Source: an uncultured Prevotella sp. (GTDB lineage Bacteria; Bacteroidota; Bacteroidia; Bacteroidales; Bacteroidaceae). Taken from it: a stretch of 17,160 nucleotides of DNA. The notes beneath the pieces were generated by a model. That model was not told where the DNA came from. It ran no database searches and saw nothing but the letters and a program-made list of their open reading frames with translations. The translations under genes were made by a program, and so were the position numbers. This document shows positions 1-8,075 of this stretch, in pieces (positions within the stretch are counted from its first letter, which is position 1; each line of letters begins with the position of its first letter). Location of the stretch: NCBI GenBank assembly GCA_934281565.1, contig CAKQXI010000041.1, forward strand, positions 1 through 17,160. Reading direction: 5' to 3'.

Positions 1-1344
1 GGTACTTCCTCTGCAACGCTGAAAAGTCTCTTTTCTCCAAGTTACCATTATTTCCTTTATTATCCTTACCAAGAGAGTAGTGATGCTGTCCTTGCCAATC
101 TTCCAACAGTTGGCACAACATTGGATGCCAGCAAGATAGCTTCTGCCAAAGCCTTCTTTGAAAGTTTGCAATCCGCTTGGACACCATCTTCCAACCAAGG
201 AACTCAAGCTAACTTGAATGCCAATGACTTGCAGATAAGCAAAGGCTATGTCAGTGATGATGCCAGCAGCATTAACTTCGACATGGATCATACGATGGTA
301 TTGGCAGACCTTACTTTAGGTACAACCAAGTCCGTAACAGCTTACCATCTTTCCACTGACAAGAGTTATACATGGACAGGAGCACCTATTGATGTTACTG
401 CCAGCAATATAGTTGATGGACGAACCATGTGTGAGATTTCATCTACCCATTATGCTATGGTGGTGAAACCGAATGACTTGACTTTTAAATGTAGTGGTAA
501 TCGTGCTTGGGACTTATCTTTGTCATTGGATAATACGACTAACATAGCAAATGGTACTGCATACACAGATGCTTATCCTTTTGTGCTAAAACCTGGTGAC
601 ATTTATTATTCCGACGGTTCTCTTACTCATCAGAGCGAGGACTTATCATCCGGCAGGACACCAATAGGTGTCGTTGGATATATAGGCAATAATTATTGGA
701 CAGAGAAAGATACCAAAGAAAAAGGCATAGGTGGTCATGGCTTGGTAATAGGCTTAAAAACTATTGGTTCCAAAGGAACGAATGACAATGGTACTCTTTA
801 TGCTTGGTGTTCTTTTAGTGGGACAACGGATCATATAAAGCAAACTGCCCAGATGGCAACAACATCTTCAGATAAAGATTATGGCTCTGGCTATCTAATG
901 ACAAAAGACTGGTGGGATAAGTCTTCTTATCCTGCCTTTGTTGCCATAAAAGATTATAGAGATGGTAAAATAGACAATGCGCTTCCTTTCCCTGCAGATA
1001 AAAGCACAGGTTGGTTTATGCCTACAATAGGGCAATACTATGCCATTCTTACGCAATTAGGAGAATTCACTGGTGATCCATGGGGATGGCACATTACCCT
1101 GCCTGCAACTGTTGGCAATAAGATAAATACCGCATTGAGCAAAGTTGGTCTAAACAATTACACCCATTACTTTCAAGTAACAAATAAGGTGTATATTGAG
1201 TGGGCATCTTCAGAGACAAATACAACATCAGCCTTATGGCTTGGAAAGCAAAACAGTACTGCCGGGGCAATTTTAGTAGACTATAACTCTGCCCAGAATA
1301 GATACGGGGCACCAGGAAATGTCCGTCCTTTCCTTGCTTTCTAA
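1..1344 (+). CDS. Surface/fimbrillin-like protein, 3' part (5' end outside window)
   Basis: The frame is open from base 1 to the TAA at 1342-1344, giving 447 visible residues with no start codon that must be used, so the gene begins upstream of the window. The TTG at 121 is only an internal codon. The region is rich in Ser, Thr, Asn, Gly and aromatic residues with no membrane segment, as in secreted beta-rich proteins. The C-terminal 120 or so residues contain GWFMPTIGQYY, then WASSET and the ending VRPFLAF. This order (W-x-P-S/T, W-x-S-S-E, RPxLAF) recalls the C-terminal domain of Bacteroidales fimbrillin-like and FISUMP/DUF1566-type surface proteins, which may have a C-type-lectin-like fold. 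The signal peptide and any lipobox would lie outside the window. A role as a fimbrial tip or adhesin subunit is inference; the family placement is by remembered motif only. Confidence 0.7.
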   Translation, partial: GTSSATLKSLFSPSYHYFLYYPYQESSDAVLANLPTVGTTLDASKIASAKAFFESLQSAWTPSSNQGTQANLNANDLQISKGYVSDDASSINFDMDHTMVLADLTLGTTKSVTAYHLSTDKSYTWTGAPIDVTASNIVDGRTMCEISSTHYAMVVKPNDLTFKCSGNRAWDLSLSLDNTTNIANGTAYTDAYPFVLKPGDIYYSDGSLTHQSEDLSSGRTPIGVVGYIGNNYWTEKDTKEKGIGGHGLVIGLKTIGSKGTNDNGTLYAWCSFSGTTDHIKQTAQMATTSSDKDYGSGYLMTKDWWDKSSYPAFVAIKDYRDGKIDNALPFPADKSTGWFMPTIGQYYAILTQLGEFTGDPWGWHITLPATVGNKINTALSKVGLNNYTHYFQVTNKVYIEWASSETNTTSALWLGKQNSTAGAILVDYNSAQNRYGAPGNVRPFLAF

Positions 1345-1370
1345 TCAACGCTTAGGACAAAGCATATCAA

Positions 1371-1414
1371 ACAAGACACCCTTGCTAAATCATTTATTTA
1401 GCAAGGGTGTTTGT
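1371..1414 (+). terminator. Hairpin terminator, probably bidirectional
   Basis: A perfect 15-bp stem (1376-1390 with 1396-1410) with a 5-base loop lies 31 bases after the stop of the surface-protein gene, and a short T-rich tail (TTTGT) follows. Read on the minus strand the same hairpin is followed by CTTGTTTG, so it could also stop transcription arriving from the CPBP protease gene that converges from the right. The rest of the gap up to 1546 shows no gene. Confidence 0.85.
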
Positions 1415-1546
1415 ATGATCAAAATATGCTCCTATTCATAAAAGTCTGATATGCAAGTACTTCCGTTGTAAAATTACACTTTTTCGAGGATAAGGGCAAA
1501 TTATAGGGACTATTATCCGAACTTTTAATCACCTCTTTTACGGTTT

Positions 1547-2368
1547 TTATACCTTCTTGAGCCTCTGAACCATTTGGATAAAACTTGGTACAAGGATGCA
1601 GAGCGAGAAGCCAACGGCATAATAGACTGTATGCTCATTGCCTCCAAACAAGTCGATGAGCTTGCCATTACTCTGGGGCACGATATTCGCCAAGATATAT
1701 GCCACGGTATTATTGACCCAATGCAACAAGATACCAGGGACCAAACTCTTGGTACGATAATACATCCAACCTAAGAGCAAGCCCATCAACAAAGCATTGA
1801 TGAACTGGGCTACATTGCCATGTGCCAATCCAAAAAAGACTGCTGAGATCATAATTGCCACCCAATGGTTCTTCTTGCTCATCATACCAAGCAAAGTACG
1901 AAGGATAGCACCACGGAACACTACCTCCTCTACCAATGGGGCAAGGATGCCTATGGCAACATATCCCCAAGGCTCTTTCATCAATCCCTCGAAATATTGC
2001 TGGGTACTTGCATCCATCTCTATGCCCAACTGCTCATAAACGAACTCCAGTGGAATGATTGCACCTAAGGTAAACAACGCCACCCACAGGAGAGTGAACC
2101 AAGGCTTGGAGCGCAAGTAATCCCTCGTCACTGGTGTCCACTTTGCCTTGAGGAAGATAACGAAAGCTATCATATTGCTAAACACCGATGCCAATGCCAA
2201 CAACACGGCGTTCTTGCCTGTTGACAACGCATTCATCGTACTCATAAAGCTCTCGTGCTTGATGCCTGCCCAGATACCTGCACTGGCATACATCACCACG
2301 AATTGTACCAAGACGAATACTATCACATAAAGTATTACATCCAATATTCCTTTTGTTGTCTTATTCAT
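1547..2368 (-). CDS. CPBP family intramembrane metalloprotease (CAAX protease/Abi-type)
   Basis: The 273-residue protein has about eight hydrophobic segments and the three conserved motifs of the CPBP (CAAX protease and bacteriocin-processing) family in order: EExxxR at E147-E148 and R152, FxxxH at F179-H183, and HxxxN at H216-N220. In family members with known structure these Glu and His residues form the intramembrane active site and, with the Asn, lie close together. Bacterial members have been linked to bacteriocin self-immunity and processing of membrane peptides, but the substrate here cannot be told. The ATG at 2368 lies 24 bases after the ribF stop, and no promoter is visible in that gap, so it is probably the last gene of the ATPase-ribF-protease transcript. 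It converges on the surface-protein gene across the hairpin at 1376-1410. Confidence 0.9.
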   Translation of the reverse strand: MNKTTKGILDVILYVIVFVLVQFVVMYASAGIWAGIKHESFMSTMNALSTGKNAVLLALASVFSNMIAFVIFLKAKWTPVTRDYLRSKPWFTLLWVALFTLGAIIPLEFVYEQLGIEMDASTQQYFEGLMKEPWGYVAIGILAPLVEEVVFRGAILRTLLGMMSKKNHWVAIMISAVFFGLAHGNVAQFINALLMGLLLGWMYYRTKSLVPGILLHWVNNTVAYILANIVPQSNGKLIDLFGGNEHTVYYAVGFSLCILVPSFIQMVQRLKKV

Positions 2369-2392
2369 TTCTTATCTGATTAATTTTCTAAC

Positions 2393-3355
2393 TTATCGCT
2401 CTGAACTTTCTTCAAACAATTCCAAAATGACCCTTTCATCTTCTTGCAACTGTGTCGCCAGTTCTTCTGGTGTATCAAACTTACGTTCCTCCCGAATGCG
2501 CTGTTCAAAACTTACCAACAGCATCTGGTCATAAATATCGTCATCAAAGTTGAATATATGGGTCTCCAACGTAAGCCGTTTGCCATTGAATGTCGGACGA
2601 GTGCCAATGTTCATCATGCCACGTTTCATCTCCATAGATTGCTCCAATCGAACCTTGACGGCATAAACACCAGGAGCTGGCAACATCTGACCAAAATGGG
2701 AAATGTCTATATTGGCTGTGGGATAGCCCAGTTTACGCCCCTCATGAAAGCCATTCACCACCTTGCCTACGATGGTATAAGGATAACCTAAGCATTGGTT
2801 TGCCATCCCTACCTCTCCCTCGTTCAAGAATGAACGGATGACCGACGAGGATATATGCACACCATTCAGTACAAAGGCTTGGCTCTGGACAACTTCTATG
2901 CCCATCTCCTTGCCATAACGAACATAATCATCGAATGTCTCCGCACGATTATGACCGAAACGATGATCATAGCCAATGAACAGTTTCTTTACATTGAGAC
3001 GGTCATGAAGCACTTGTTGCATAAACTCTTTTGCCGAGAGAGAAGCCATCGCTTTGTCAAAATGCAAGACCACGACATTGTCCACCTCTGTCTTTGAGAG
3101 CAGCAACAACTTGGAACTGAGCGTACTCAACATCTCTGGCTGGTAATCGCTCCGCAACACTCGCCGAGGATGCTCATCAAACGTTATCACCGTTGATTCC
3201 ATTCCTTCGTCACGTGCCGTTTCTACCAAATGACGGATTAGGAACTGATGACCACGATGCACACCATCGAAGAACCCTATGGTGGCTACACAAGGCGACA
3301 GATTGGTATCCGCAACGACACCGTCTTTTTCTCTCGAATAATATATCGTCTTCAT
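2393..3355 (-). CDS. ribF: Bifunctional riboflavin kinase/FAD synthetase
   Basis: This 320-residue protein is of full length for RibF, which phosphorylates riboflavin to FMN and then adenylylates FMN to FAD in the cytoplasm. The N-terminal nucleotidyltransferase half shows GFFDGVHRGH (residues 27-36), GYDHRFG (128-134) and SSSVIR (169-174). The C-terminal kinase half shows G210 followed by YPTAN, PAPGVY near 226-231, NIGTRPTF near 249-256 and the Glu of the ETH segment at 264. All key motifs are intact. The ATG at 3355 follows the P-type ATPase stop by 34 bases and the gene is followed 24 bases on by the CPBP protease. I saw no FMN riboswitch upstream. Regulation is therefore probably that of the upstream ATPase promoter. 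Confidence 0.96.
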   Translation of the reverse strand: MKTIYYSREKDGVVADTNLSPCVATIGFFDGVHRGHQFLIRHLVETARDEGMESTVITFDEHPRRVLRSDYQPEMLSTLSSKLLLLSKTEVDNVVVLHFDKAMASLSAKEFMQQVLHDRLNVKKLFIGYDHRFGHNRAETFDDYVRYGKEMGIEVVQSQAFVLNGVHISSSVIRSFLNEGEVGMANQCLGYPYTIVGKVVNGFHEGRKLGYPTANIDISHFGQMLPAPGVYAVKVRLEQSMEMKRGMMNIGTRPTFNGKRLTLETHIFNFDDDIYDQMLLVSFEQRIREERKFDTPEELATQLQEDERVILELFEESSER

Positions 3356-3389
3356 CCCTTATATATCTTTATCTTTTATAGTTCTTGCA

Positions 3390-5969
3390 TTATCTACGGC
3401 TCATGGCACGTTTCAGTCCTCTCCACAACTCTCCTACCCATAACACAATGGAAGTAGAAGCAATGATAATCCCCCATTCCTCGAGAGATAAAGGCACCGT
3501 GCGGAACATCTCACCACCAAAGGTAACGATAAGCCATTGTCCTACAAGCACGAGAACAAGCACCAATATCATTCCCTTGTCTTTCAAGAAATAACGGAAA
3601 GCCGTGCGATTGCTTCCCAGTGCCTTGGCATTGAAAAGGTTCCAGAACTGAAGCATCACGAATGTAGTGAAGAACCAAGTCAACTCATGGGTATCCACAC
3701 CACCCTTGCCCCTTCGCTCACAATAAACCAAGAAAGCGAACATCACAAGGAAGAACACAATGCCACAGAACAAAATGCCCCTGCCCATACTCTTGGTGAC
3801 AATGAAAGCGGATGCCTTACGTGGTGCTTCCTTCATCACCTCATGAGACGGAGGCAAAGAAGCCAATGCCAATGCCGCAAAAGTATCCATAATGAGATTT
3901 ACCCATAAGATCTGCGTTACTGTAAGAGGCATTTCCGTGCCTATAAACGCTCCGCCCAGCACCAAAAGCAAAGCTGCTACGTTCACCACTAACTGGAAGA
4001 AAAGGAAACGCTGCAGATTGCGATACAAAGAGCGTCCCCACATAACAGCATTGGCAATGGACTTGAACGAATCGTCAAGCAAGGTCATGTCTGATGCTTC
4101 CTTTGCCACCGAGGTTCCAGAACCTAACGAAAGACCTACATGGGCATAATGGAGAGCTGGCGCATCATTGGTACCGTCACCTGTCACTGCAACAACTTCT
4201 CCACGTTTCTGAAGCATCGCTACCAGCCTTTGCTTATCAGTAGGTCGAGCACGACTCATCACTCGAATGTCCTTGGCACGCTCGTATGCTTCTTCATCGG
4301 AAAGAGCTTCCCATTCCTCGCCAGTTATCATCTGCTCGTCCAGTGATGTCATCTCACCATCTGCACCGATATTCTTGTTCTCATCCTCGAAGATACCCAT
4401 CTGCTTGCCTATTTCCAAAGCGGTAGCAGCAGTATCGCCTGTCACAATTTTCACCTCTATGCCAGCATTACGACATTCCTTCACCGCCGCTGGCACTTCC
4501 TTACGCAAAGGGTCATTGATGGCTACAATGGCTTGCAAGACCATACAGCCCTCAGCCTCATCTTTATAAGCAAAGGCTAAGGTACGCATTGCCTTACGCT
4601 GGAAGTCGAAAAGTTCTTCTTGGAGCTTCTTTTGTTCTTTCTCTGGAATATCACACATCGCCATCACGATCTCTGGCGCACCTTTTATGAACTGATATTC
4701 CTTACCATCCAAGATTGCCTTTGTTGCCATATATTTTTTCTCTGTAGAGAAAGGTCGCTGCTCTATAATGGTAGCTTGGCTCCTCAATACTTCATAGTCT
4801 TTACCTTGGTCTCTCAACCAAAACAACAACGCCGATTCCGTAGGATTTCCAATGCCTTTGTCCTCATCCAATTCTGCCGTTGAATTGATGGCTATCGCTA
4901 CATCCAATAGGCTTTCCGAACCCTGCTTTAGCAAGAGAGTATCTACTTGCATCCTGTTTTGAGTCAAGGTTCCTGTCTTATCGGTGCAAATCACTGTTAC
5001 TGCTCCCATCGTCTCACAGGCATGGAGCTTACGCACCAGATTGTTAGACTTTAACATTCTTCGCATATTAAGTGCTAAGGAAAGTGTCACAGCCATTGGC
5101 AACCCCTCCGGAACAGCCATCACGATAAGGGTCACCGCCATCATGAAGTAACTCAATACCTGTTCTGCCATGTAGAAATAATCCTTTCCTCCCCATGCAG
5201 GATTAGTGAATATGTCGTGTGCAAGGAAGATGACAAAAGTTGCGACAGACACTACTGAGCCTACTTTGGAGATCATCTTGGCGAGCTTGTCCAACTGTAC
5301 GTAAAGTGGGGTCTTCACCATTGTTTGCTCGGAAGATTTCTGTGCCACCTTTCCTATCTCGGTAGCATCACCCACCGCTGTAACCACCATTTCGCCACGC
5401 CCATTCATCACCATCGTTGAGCGAAGTACCACATTACAAGGGTATGCACCATCACCACCACTTTCTAATGATTTCTCTGTCATTGGCTCACCAGTAAGTG
5501 CCGACTCATTGATTTGTAAGTCGGTAGAAACTATCAGTTTTCCATCTGCAGGTACTTCATCACCAATCTCTATCAATAGGACATCGCCCACAACAACATC
5601 ATGCCGTGGGATTTCCATTACCCTGCCGTTACGGCGTACCTTGACAGGCTGTTCCTCGCTCATGGCTGTAAGCACATAAAACTTCTTGGCTGCATCCCGC
5701 TCAAAATAAAAGCCTACGGTAGTAGCCAAGAACACGGCGACGAAGATGCCGATAGTCTCCATAAAGTTTTGTTCGATAAAAGCGAGCACTAAAGAAATGA
5801 ATGCCGCTACTAAAAGAATCTGGATAATCGGATCGCGATACTTATCCAGATACAATTTCCATAATGATGTACGATGCGGAGGGGTCAAGACATTCTGACC
5901 ATGCTTCTCTCTGCTTAGCTTAACTTGTTCGTCGGTTAAACCGAATTTTATGCTTTTGTCTTTGTTCAT
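3390..5969 (-). CDS. Calcium-transporting P-type ATPase, PMCA/type IIB-like
   Basis: An 859-residue P2-type ATPase. Counting from the ATG at 5969, it shows the actuator TGEP (159-162), the M4 PEGLP (287-291), the phosphorylation site DKTGTLT with Asp330, KGAPE (429-433) in the nucleotide-binding domain and TGDGTNDAPAL (596-606). The M5 Asn (QLVVNVAALL) and the M6 Asn and Asp (VNLIMDTFAALALA) with the M4 Glu match the single Ca2+ site of plasma-membrane-type Ca2+ pumps, so export of Ca2+ from the cytoplasm is expected. An in-frame GTG at 5984 would add five residues (MLNNK), but it lies inside a 14-bp palindrome; the A-rich run before the ATG is the usual Bacteroidetes pattern, so I prefer 5969. 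It is the first gene of a unit with ribF and a CPBP protease. No calmodulin-type tail is visible. Metal specificity is inferred from motifs. Confidence 0.93.
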   Translation of the reverse strand: MNKDKSIKFGLTDEQVKLSREKHGQNVLTPPHRTSLWKLYLDKYRDPIIQILLVAAFISLVLAFIEQNFMETIGIFVAVFLATTVGFYFERDAAKKFYVLTAMSEEQPVKVRRNGRVMEIPRHDVVVGDVLLIEIGDEVPADGKLIVSTDLQINESALTGEPMTEKSLESGGDGAYPCNVVLRSTMVMNGRGEMVVTAVGDATEIGKVAQKSSEQTMVKTPLYVQLDKLAKMISKVGSVVSVATFVIFLAHDIFTNPAWGGKDYFYMAEQVLSYFMMAVTLIVMAVPEGLPMAVTLSLALNMRRMLKSNNLVRKLHACETMGAVTVICTDKTGTLTQNRMQVDTLLLKQGSESLLDVAIAINSTAELDEDKGIGNPTESALLFWLRDQGKDYEVLRSQATIIEQRPFSTEKKYMATKAILDGKEYQFIKGAPEIVMAMCDIPEKEQKKLQEELFDFQRKAMRTLAFAYKDEAEGCMVLQAIVAINDPLRKEVPAAVKECRNAGIEVKIVTGDTAATALEIGKQMGIFEDENKNIGADGEMTSLDEQMITGEEWEALSDEEAYERAKDIRVMSRARPTDKQRLVAMLQKRGEVVAVTGDGTNDAPALHYAHVGLSLGSGTSVAKEASDMTLLDDSFKSIANAVMWGRSLYRNLQRFLFFQLVVNVAALLLVLGGAFIGTEMPLTVTQILWVNLIMDTFAALALASLPPSHEVMKEAPRKASAFIVTKSMGRGILFCGIVFFLVMFAFLVYCERRGKGGVDTHELTWFFTTFVMLQFWNLFNAKALGSNRTAFRYFLKDKGMILVLVLVLVGQWLIVTFGGEMFRTVPLSLEEWGIIIASTSIVLWVGELWRGLKRAMSRR

Positions 5970-5980
5970 TTTATTATTAA

Positions 5981-5994
5981 GCACGTATACGTGC
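5981..5994. promoter_or_regulatory. Perfect 14-bp palindrome in the Ca2+ ATPase leader
   Basis: GCACGTATACGTGC is its own reverse complement. It sits between the predicted transcription start (about 6001) and the ATG at 5969 of the minus-strand ATPase. As DNA it could be an operator for a dimeric regulator; as RNA it could fold into a five-pair stem with a UAUA loop close to the start codon. Confidence 0.5.
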
Positions 5995-6007
5995 GAAGAT
6001 GATGGTG

Positions 6008-6015
6008 CAAAGATA
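6008..6015 (-). promoter_or_regulatory. -7 box of the ATPase-ribF-CPBP unit
   Basis: Read on the minus strand this is TATCTTTG, an exact match to the Bacteroidetes TAnnTTTG -7 element, 38 bases before the ATG of the ATPase. A clear TTTG -33 box is not visible at the expected distance, so the promoter may be weak or need an activator. Confidence 0.6.
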
Positions 6016-6054
6016 CGGTAAAAATCTGATTAAGCGAAAATTTTCATGAAAATA

Positions 6055-6086
6055 TTTGGTTATTTGCCAAAAACCTAGTATCTTTG
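6055..6086 (+). promoter_or_regulatory. Promoter of the tRNA gene
   Basis: TTTG at 6055-6058, a 20-base spacer, then TATCTTTG at 6079-6086 is a full match to the Bacteroidetes housekeeping promoter. The tRNA starts 21 bases after the -7 box, leaving a leader of about 15 bases to be trimmed. Confidence 0.8.
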
Positions 6087-6107
6087 CACTCGAATTGCAA
6101 AATTCTC

Positions 6108-6181
6108 GGACTTGTAGCTCAGTTGGTTAGAGCAACAGACTCATAATCTGGAGGTCCTAGGTTCAAGCCCTAGCTGGTCCA
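6108..6181 (+). tRNA. tRNA with CAT anticodon (Met elongator or Ile2)
   Basis: The 74 bases fold into a cloverleaf: acceptor GGACTTG/CTGGTCC, D stem GCTC/GAGC, anticodon loop CTCATAA, T stem CTAGG/CCTAG with loop TTCAAGC, and discriminator A at 6181. The CCA end is not encoded. The anticodon is CAT. It lacks initiator features (the first pair is a normal G-C and there is no GGG/CCC run in the anticodon stem), so it is either elongator Met or the Ile2 species that TilS changes to read AUA. The GGAC...GTCC acceptor recalls Ile2 tRNAs of other bacteria, but I cannot decide. Two oddities are a U-U mismatch at pair 6:67 and an A-G mismatch at 27:43. Confidence 0.95.
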
Positions 6182-6189
6182 CAGAAAAC

Positions 6190-6233
6190 AAGAATAATCG
6201 CTGTAAAACTTTGATTTTACAGCGATTATTCTT
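6190..6233. terminator. Bidirectional terminator after the tRNA
   Basis: A perfect 19-bp stem (6190-6208 with 6215-6233) around a 6-base loop begins 9 bases after the tRNA. It is followed by TTATTTAAC-like sequence on the plus strand and by TTTTCTGT on the minus strand, so it can end the tRNA transcript and that of the converging lipoprotein gene. Confidence 0.85.
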
Positions 6234-6264
6234 ATTTAACCCATACCCCTTTGACCGACAAACA

Positions 6265-6945
6265 TCATTCATTAGCAGCCATAATGCTTTTTGTTATGTC
6301 AGCAAAAGCATCAAGCGAGCTTCCAGTATAAGGCAACGACTCTGGCTGCGTGATATTCCAGTGATATAAAGCAGGAAATGGATAACTCTTTTTATCTGCC
6401 TGCATTACATATACCATGGCGATAGCATTGCCGTTCAACAATATACGGTCTACGCAAAGTATGCGTTTCTTACTACGTGAGATTATAAGGTTACGCCAAC
6501 ATATATTCTTTGGCAAAGCTTGGTTACTTCTCCATTTTTCCCCAAATAATTCACCATAGGTCTCACCAGTAACGTTTATTGTATGATGGGGTGCCCAAGT
6601 TCGATAGTCGCTGTCTAATCTGAGTACAATACACTTGTCTGCATAGACGAATTCTACCATCTTATGTTTGAATGGAAGTTGTTTTATACAGTCTTTTATC
6701 AAGTCGTATGCGACATAATGATTGTTGAAATTAGTCTTTGTTATGAAATTCAGATCATATCCACCAGTATAGTTAGGAGAGAAGATGTCTTCACGCAAAG
6801 GATATTTCACCTTTGTTTTGCTATTAACCACCTGCAACGGCTGCTTACTGATACTCAATGCTGAGGGGTCTGCAAACTCGAAATGTGACACAGCACATCC
6901 CGTCATAGTGAATACGATTGACATTGCTACGATACTTTTTTTCAT
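6265..6945 (-). CDS. Predicted lipoprotein of unknown function
   Basis: I do not recognise the family. From the ATG at 6945 the protein has 226 residues and starts with a type II signal peptide: MKK, a short hydrophobic stretch, then the lipobox-like TMTGC with Cys17. The mature part is soluble-looking, rich in aromatic and basic residues, with single Cys residues and no repeats. The frame is open further upstream to an ATG at 6990, but that codon overlaps the predicted -7 box (TAATTTTG, 6988-6995) and would hide the signal peptide inside the protein, so 6945 is the better start. It is transcribed alone, flanked by the tRNA terminator on one side and the cation exporter on the other. There is no run of acidic residues after the Cys, so a periplasm-facing location is as likely as the surface. 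Confidence 0.75.
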   Translation of the reverse strand: MKKSIVAMSIVFTMTGCAVSHFEFADPSALSISKQPLQVVNSKTKVKYPLREDIFSPNYTGGYDLNFITKTNFNNHYVAYDLIKDCIKQLPFKHKMVEFVYADKCIVLRLDSDYRTWAPHHTINVTGETYGELFGEKWRSNQALPKNICWRNLIISRSKKRILCVDRILLNGNAIAMVYVMQADKKSYPFPALYHWNITQPESLPYTGSSLDAFADITKSIMAANE

Positions 6946-6987
6946 AATGATATATTTTAATGAGTCATTATCATAATTACTATGTTG

Positions 6988-7019
6988 CAAAATTAATCTT
7001 TCTTATTGAAAATACCAAT
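6988..7019 (-). promoter_or_regulatory. Promoter of the lipoprotein gene
   Basis: On the minus strand ATTG (7019-7016), 20 bases, then TAATTTTG (6995-6988) fits the Bacteroidetes promoter with one change in the -33 box. It places transcript start near 6981 and supports the start codon at 6945. Confidence 0.65.
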
Positions 7020-7043
7020 AAAAATAAAATGTTTCTTATATTT

Positions 7044-7955
7044 TTATTTCGGTGCGAGGTATTTACCATTCACTTTTATCGGCTCTAAATGGATACCAAC
7101 ATGAGTATCAGCGCCAAAACGTTCTTTCAAGTGCTGTTCAATGACCGTGGCGTGTTGATGAGCTTCATAAAGCGAAGTAGCTCCCGGCATACGGATGTGC
7201 ATTTCAATAGCAATACGGTTTCCTATACGACGAGTACGAAGATTGTGTACTTCTCTCACTCCTTTTTCCGCATTGGCAATATCCATGATCTCACTCTCAA
7301 TATTATCAGGAAGACTGGCATCCGTCAATTCCTTTACTGATTGCGATACCAGTCCCCATGCTGCCTTGACGATGAATACACTCACAACAATTGCTGCAAT
7401 TGGATCAAGGACAGCCCATTCCTCTCCTAAAAGTATTGCTCCTCCTATTCCAAACATTGTTCCTATTGATGAGAGAGCATCACTGCGATGATGCCAAGCA
7501 TTTGCCACAACAGCTTCTGATTGGCATTTCTTTCCTACACGCACGGTGAATTGATAAGCCCATTCTTTCAAGACAACGCTTACAATAGCTGCCACTAACG
7601 CTACTATACCCGGTTGTTGAAGTACCTCACCACAAATAGCACGATAAGTCTTGGTAATACCCGAATAGCATATCATTACACCTACTACAAAGAGTGACAC
7701 GCCAATAATTGCCGTTGCCAAGGTTTCATACTTTCCATGTCCATAGTCATGGTCCTTGTCTTTCGGTTTGTTTCCTAACTTGACAAAGACCAACACAACC
7801 ACATCTGTCGCAAAGTCAGTAAGCGAGTGAATGGCATCCGCTATCATTGCCGAAGAATGTCCGAGGATTCCTGCGGCAAATTTCAGCACAAGCAGCACCA
7901 CATTGATGATACTACCTGCTATTGTAACCCTATATACTTCCTTTACTCTATCCAT
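7044..7955 (-). CDS. Cation diffusion facilitator (CDF) family efflux transporter
   Basis: The 303-residue protein is of normal length for a CDF exporter, a proton-driven dimer that moves Zn2+ or similar divalent metals out of the cytoplasm. It has about six membrane segments in residues 10-210 and a soluble C-terminal domain of about 90 residues (EMHIRMPG, HATVIEQHLKERFG). The metal site in TM2 reads H43xxxD47 (in ADAIHSLTD) and that in TM5 reads H155xxxD159 (HHRSD); DYGHGKYE (70-77) is the conserved loop between TM2 and TM3. A His-Asp/His-Asp site is typical of Zn2+ carriers, whereas Mn2+ members usually have Asp-only sites, so Zn2+ is the likely substrate by inference. It is monocistronic, with an unusual duplicated leader element (7959-7971 and 7991-8003) before the ATG. 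Confidence 0.93.
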   Translation of the reverse strand: MDRVKEVYRVTIAGSIINVVLLVLKFAAGILGHSSAMIADAIHSLTDFATDVVVLVFVKLGNKPKDKDHDYGHGKYETLATAIIGVSLFVVGVMICYSGITKTYRAICGEVLQQPGIVALVAAIVSVVLKEWAYQFTVRVGKKCQSEAVVANAWHHRSDALSSIGTMFGIGGAILLGEEWAVLDPIAAIVVSVFIVKAAWGLVSQSVKELTDASLPDNIESEIMDIANAEKGVREVHNLRTRRIGNRIAIEMHIRMPGATSLYEAHQHATVIEQHLKERFGADTHVGIHLEPIKVNGKYLAPK

Positions 7956-7958
7956 AAC

Positions 7959-8003
7959 TGTTTTTGTATAACGGCTTCCTTTCGAGCCTATGTTTTTGTA
8001 TAA
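7959..8003. repeat. 13-bp direct repeat in the CDF gene leader
   Basis: TGTTTTTGTATAA occurs at 7959-7971 and again, identical, at 7991-8003, with starts 32 bp apart. Both lie between the predicted -7 box and the ATG of the CDF gene; on the coding strand they read as A-rich TTATACAAAAACA. They may be binding sites for a metal-responsive regulator or a duplicated translation-start region. Confidence 0.55.
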
Positions 8004-8010
8004 TAAATGA

Positions 8011-8018
8011 CAAAGGTA
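8011..8018 (-). promoter_or_regulatory. -7 box of the CDF gene
   Basis: The minus strand reads TACCTTTG, matching TAnnTTTG, 55 bases before the ATG at 7955. No good -33 box is seen 19-21 bases further upstream. Confidence 0.5.
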
Positions 8019-8075
8019 AAGGATTTTTCTTAAAGCGAATAAGAAAGGCGATTAAAAAAGTATAAAAAACAGTAA

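Noticed and set aside
2393..3389. FMN riboswitch near ribF
   Set aside because: The gap upstream of ribF is only 34 bases, and no aptamer-like structure fits there.
6946..6990. Longer start of the lipoprotein at 6990
   Set aside because: It overlaps the -7 box and places the signal peptide inside the protein.
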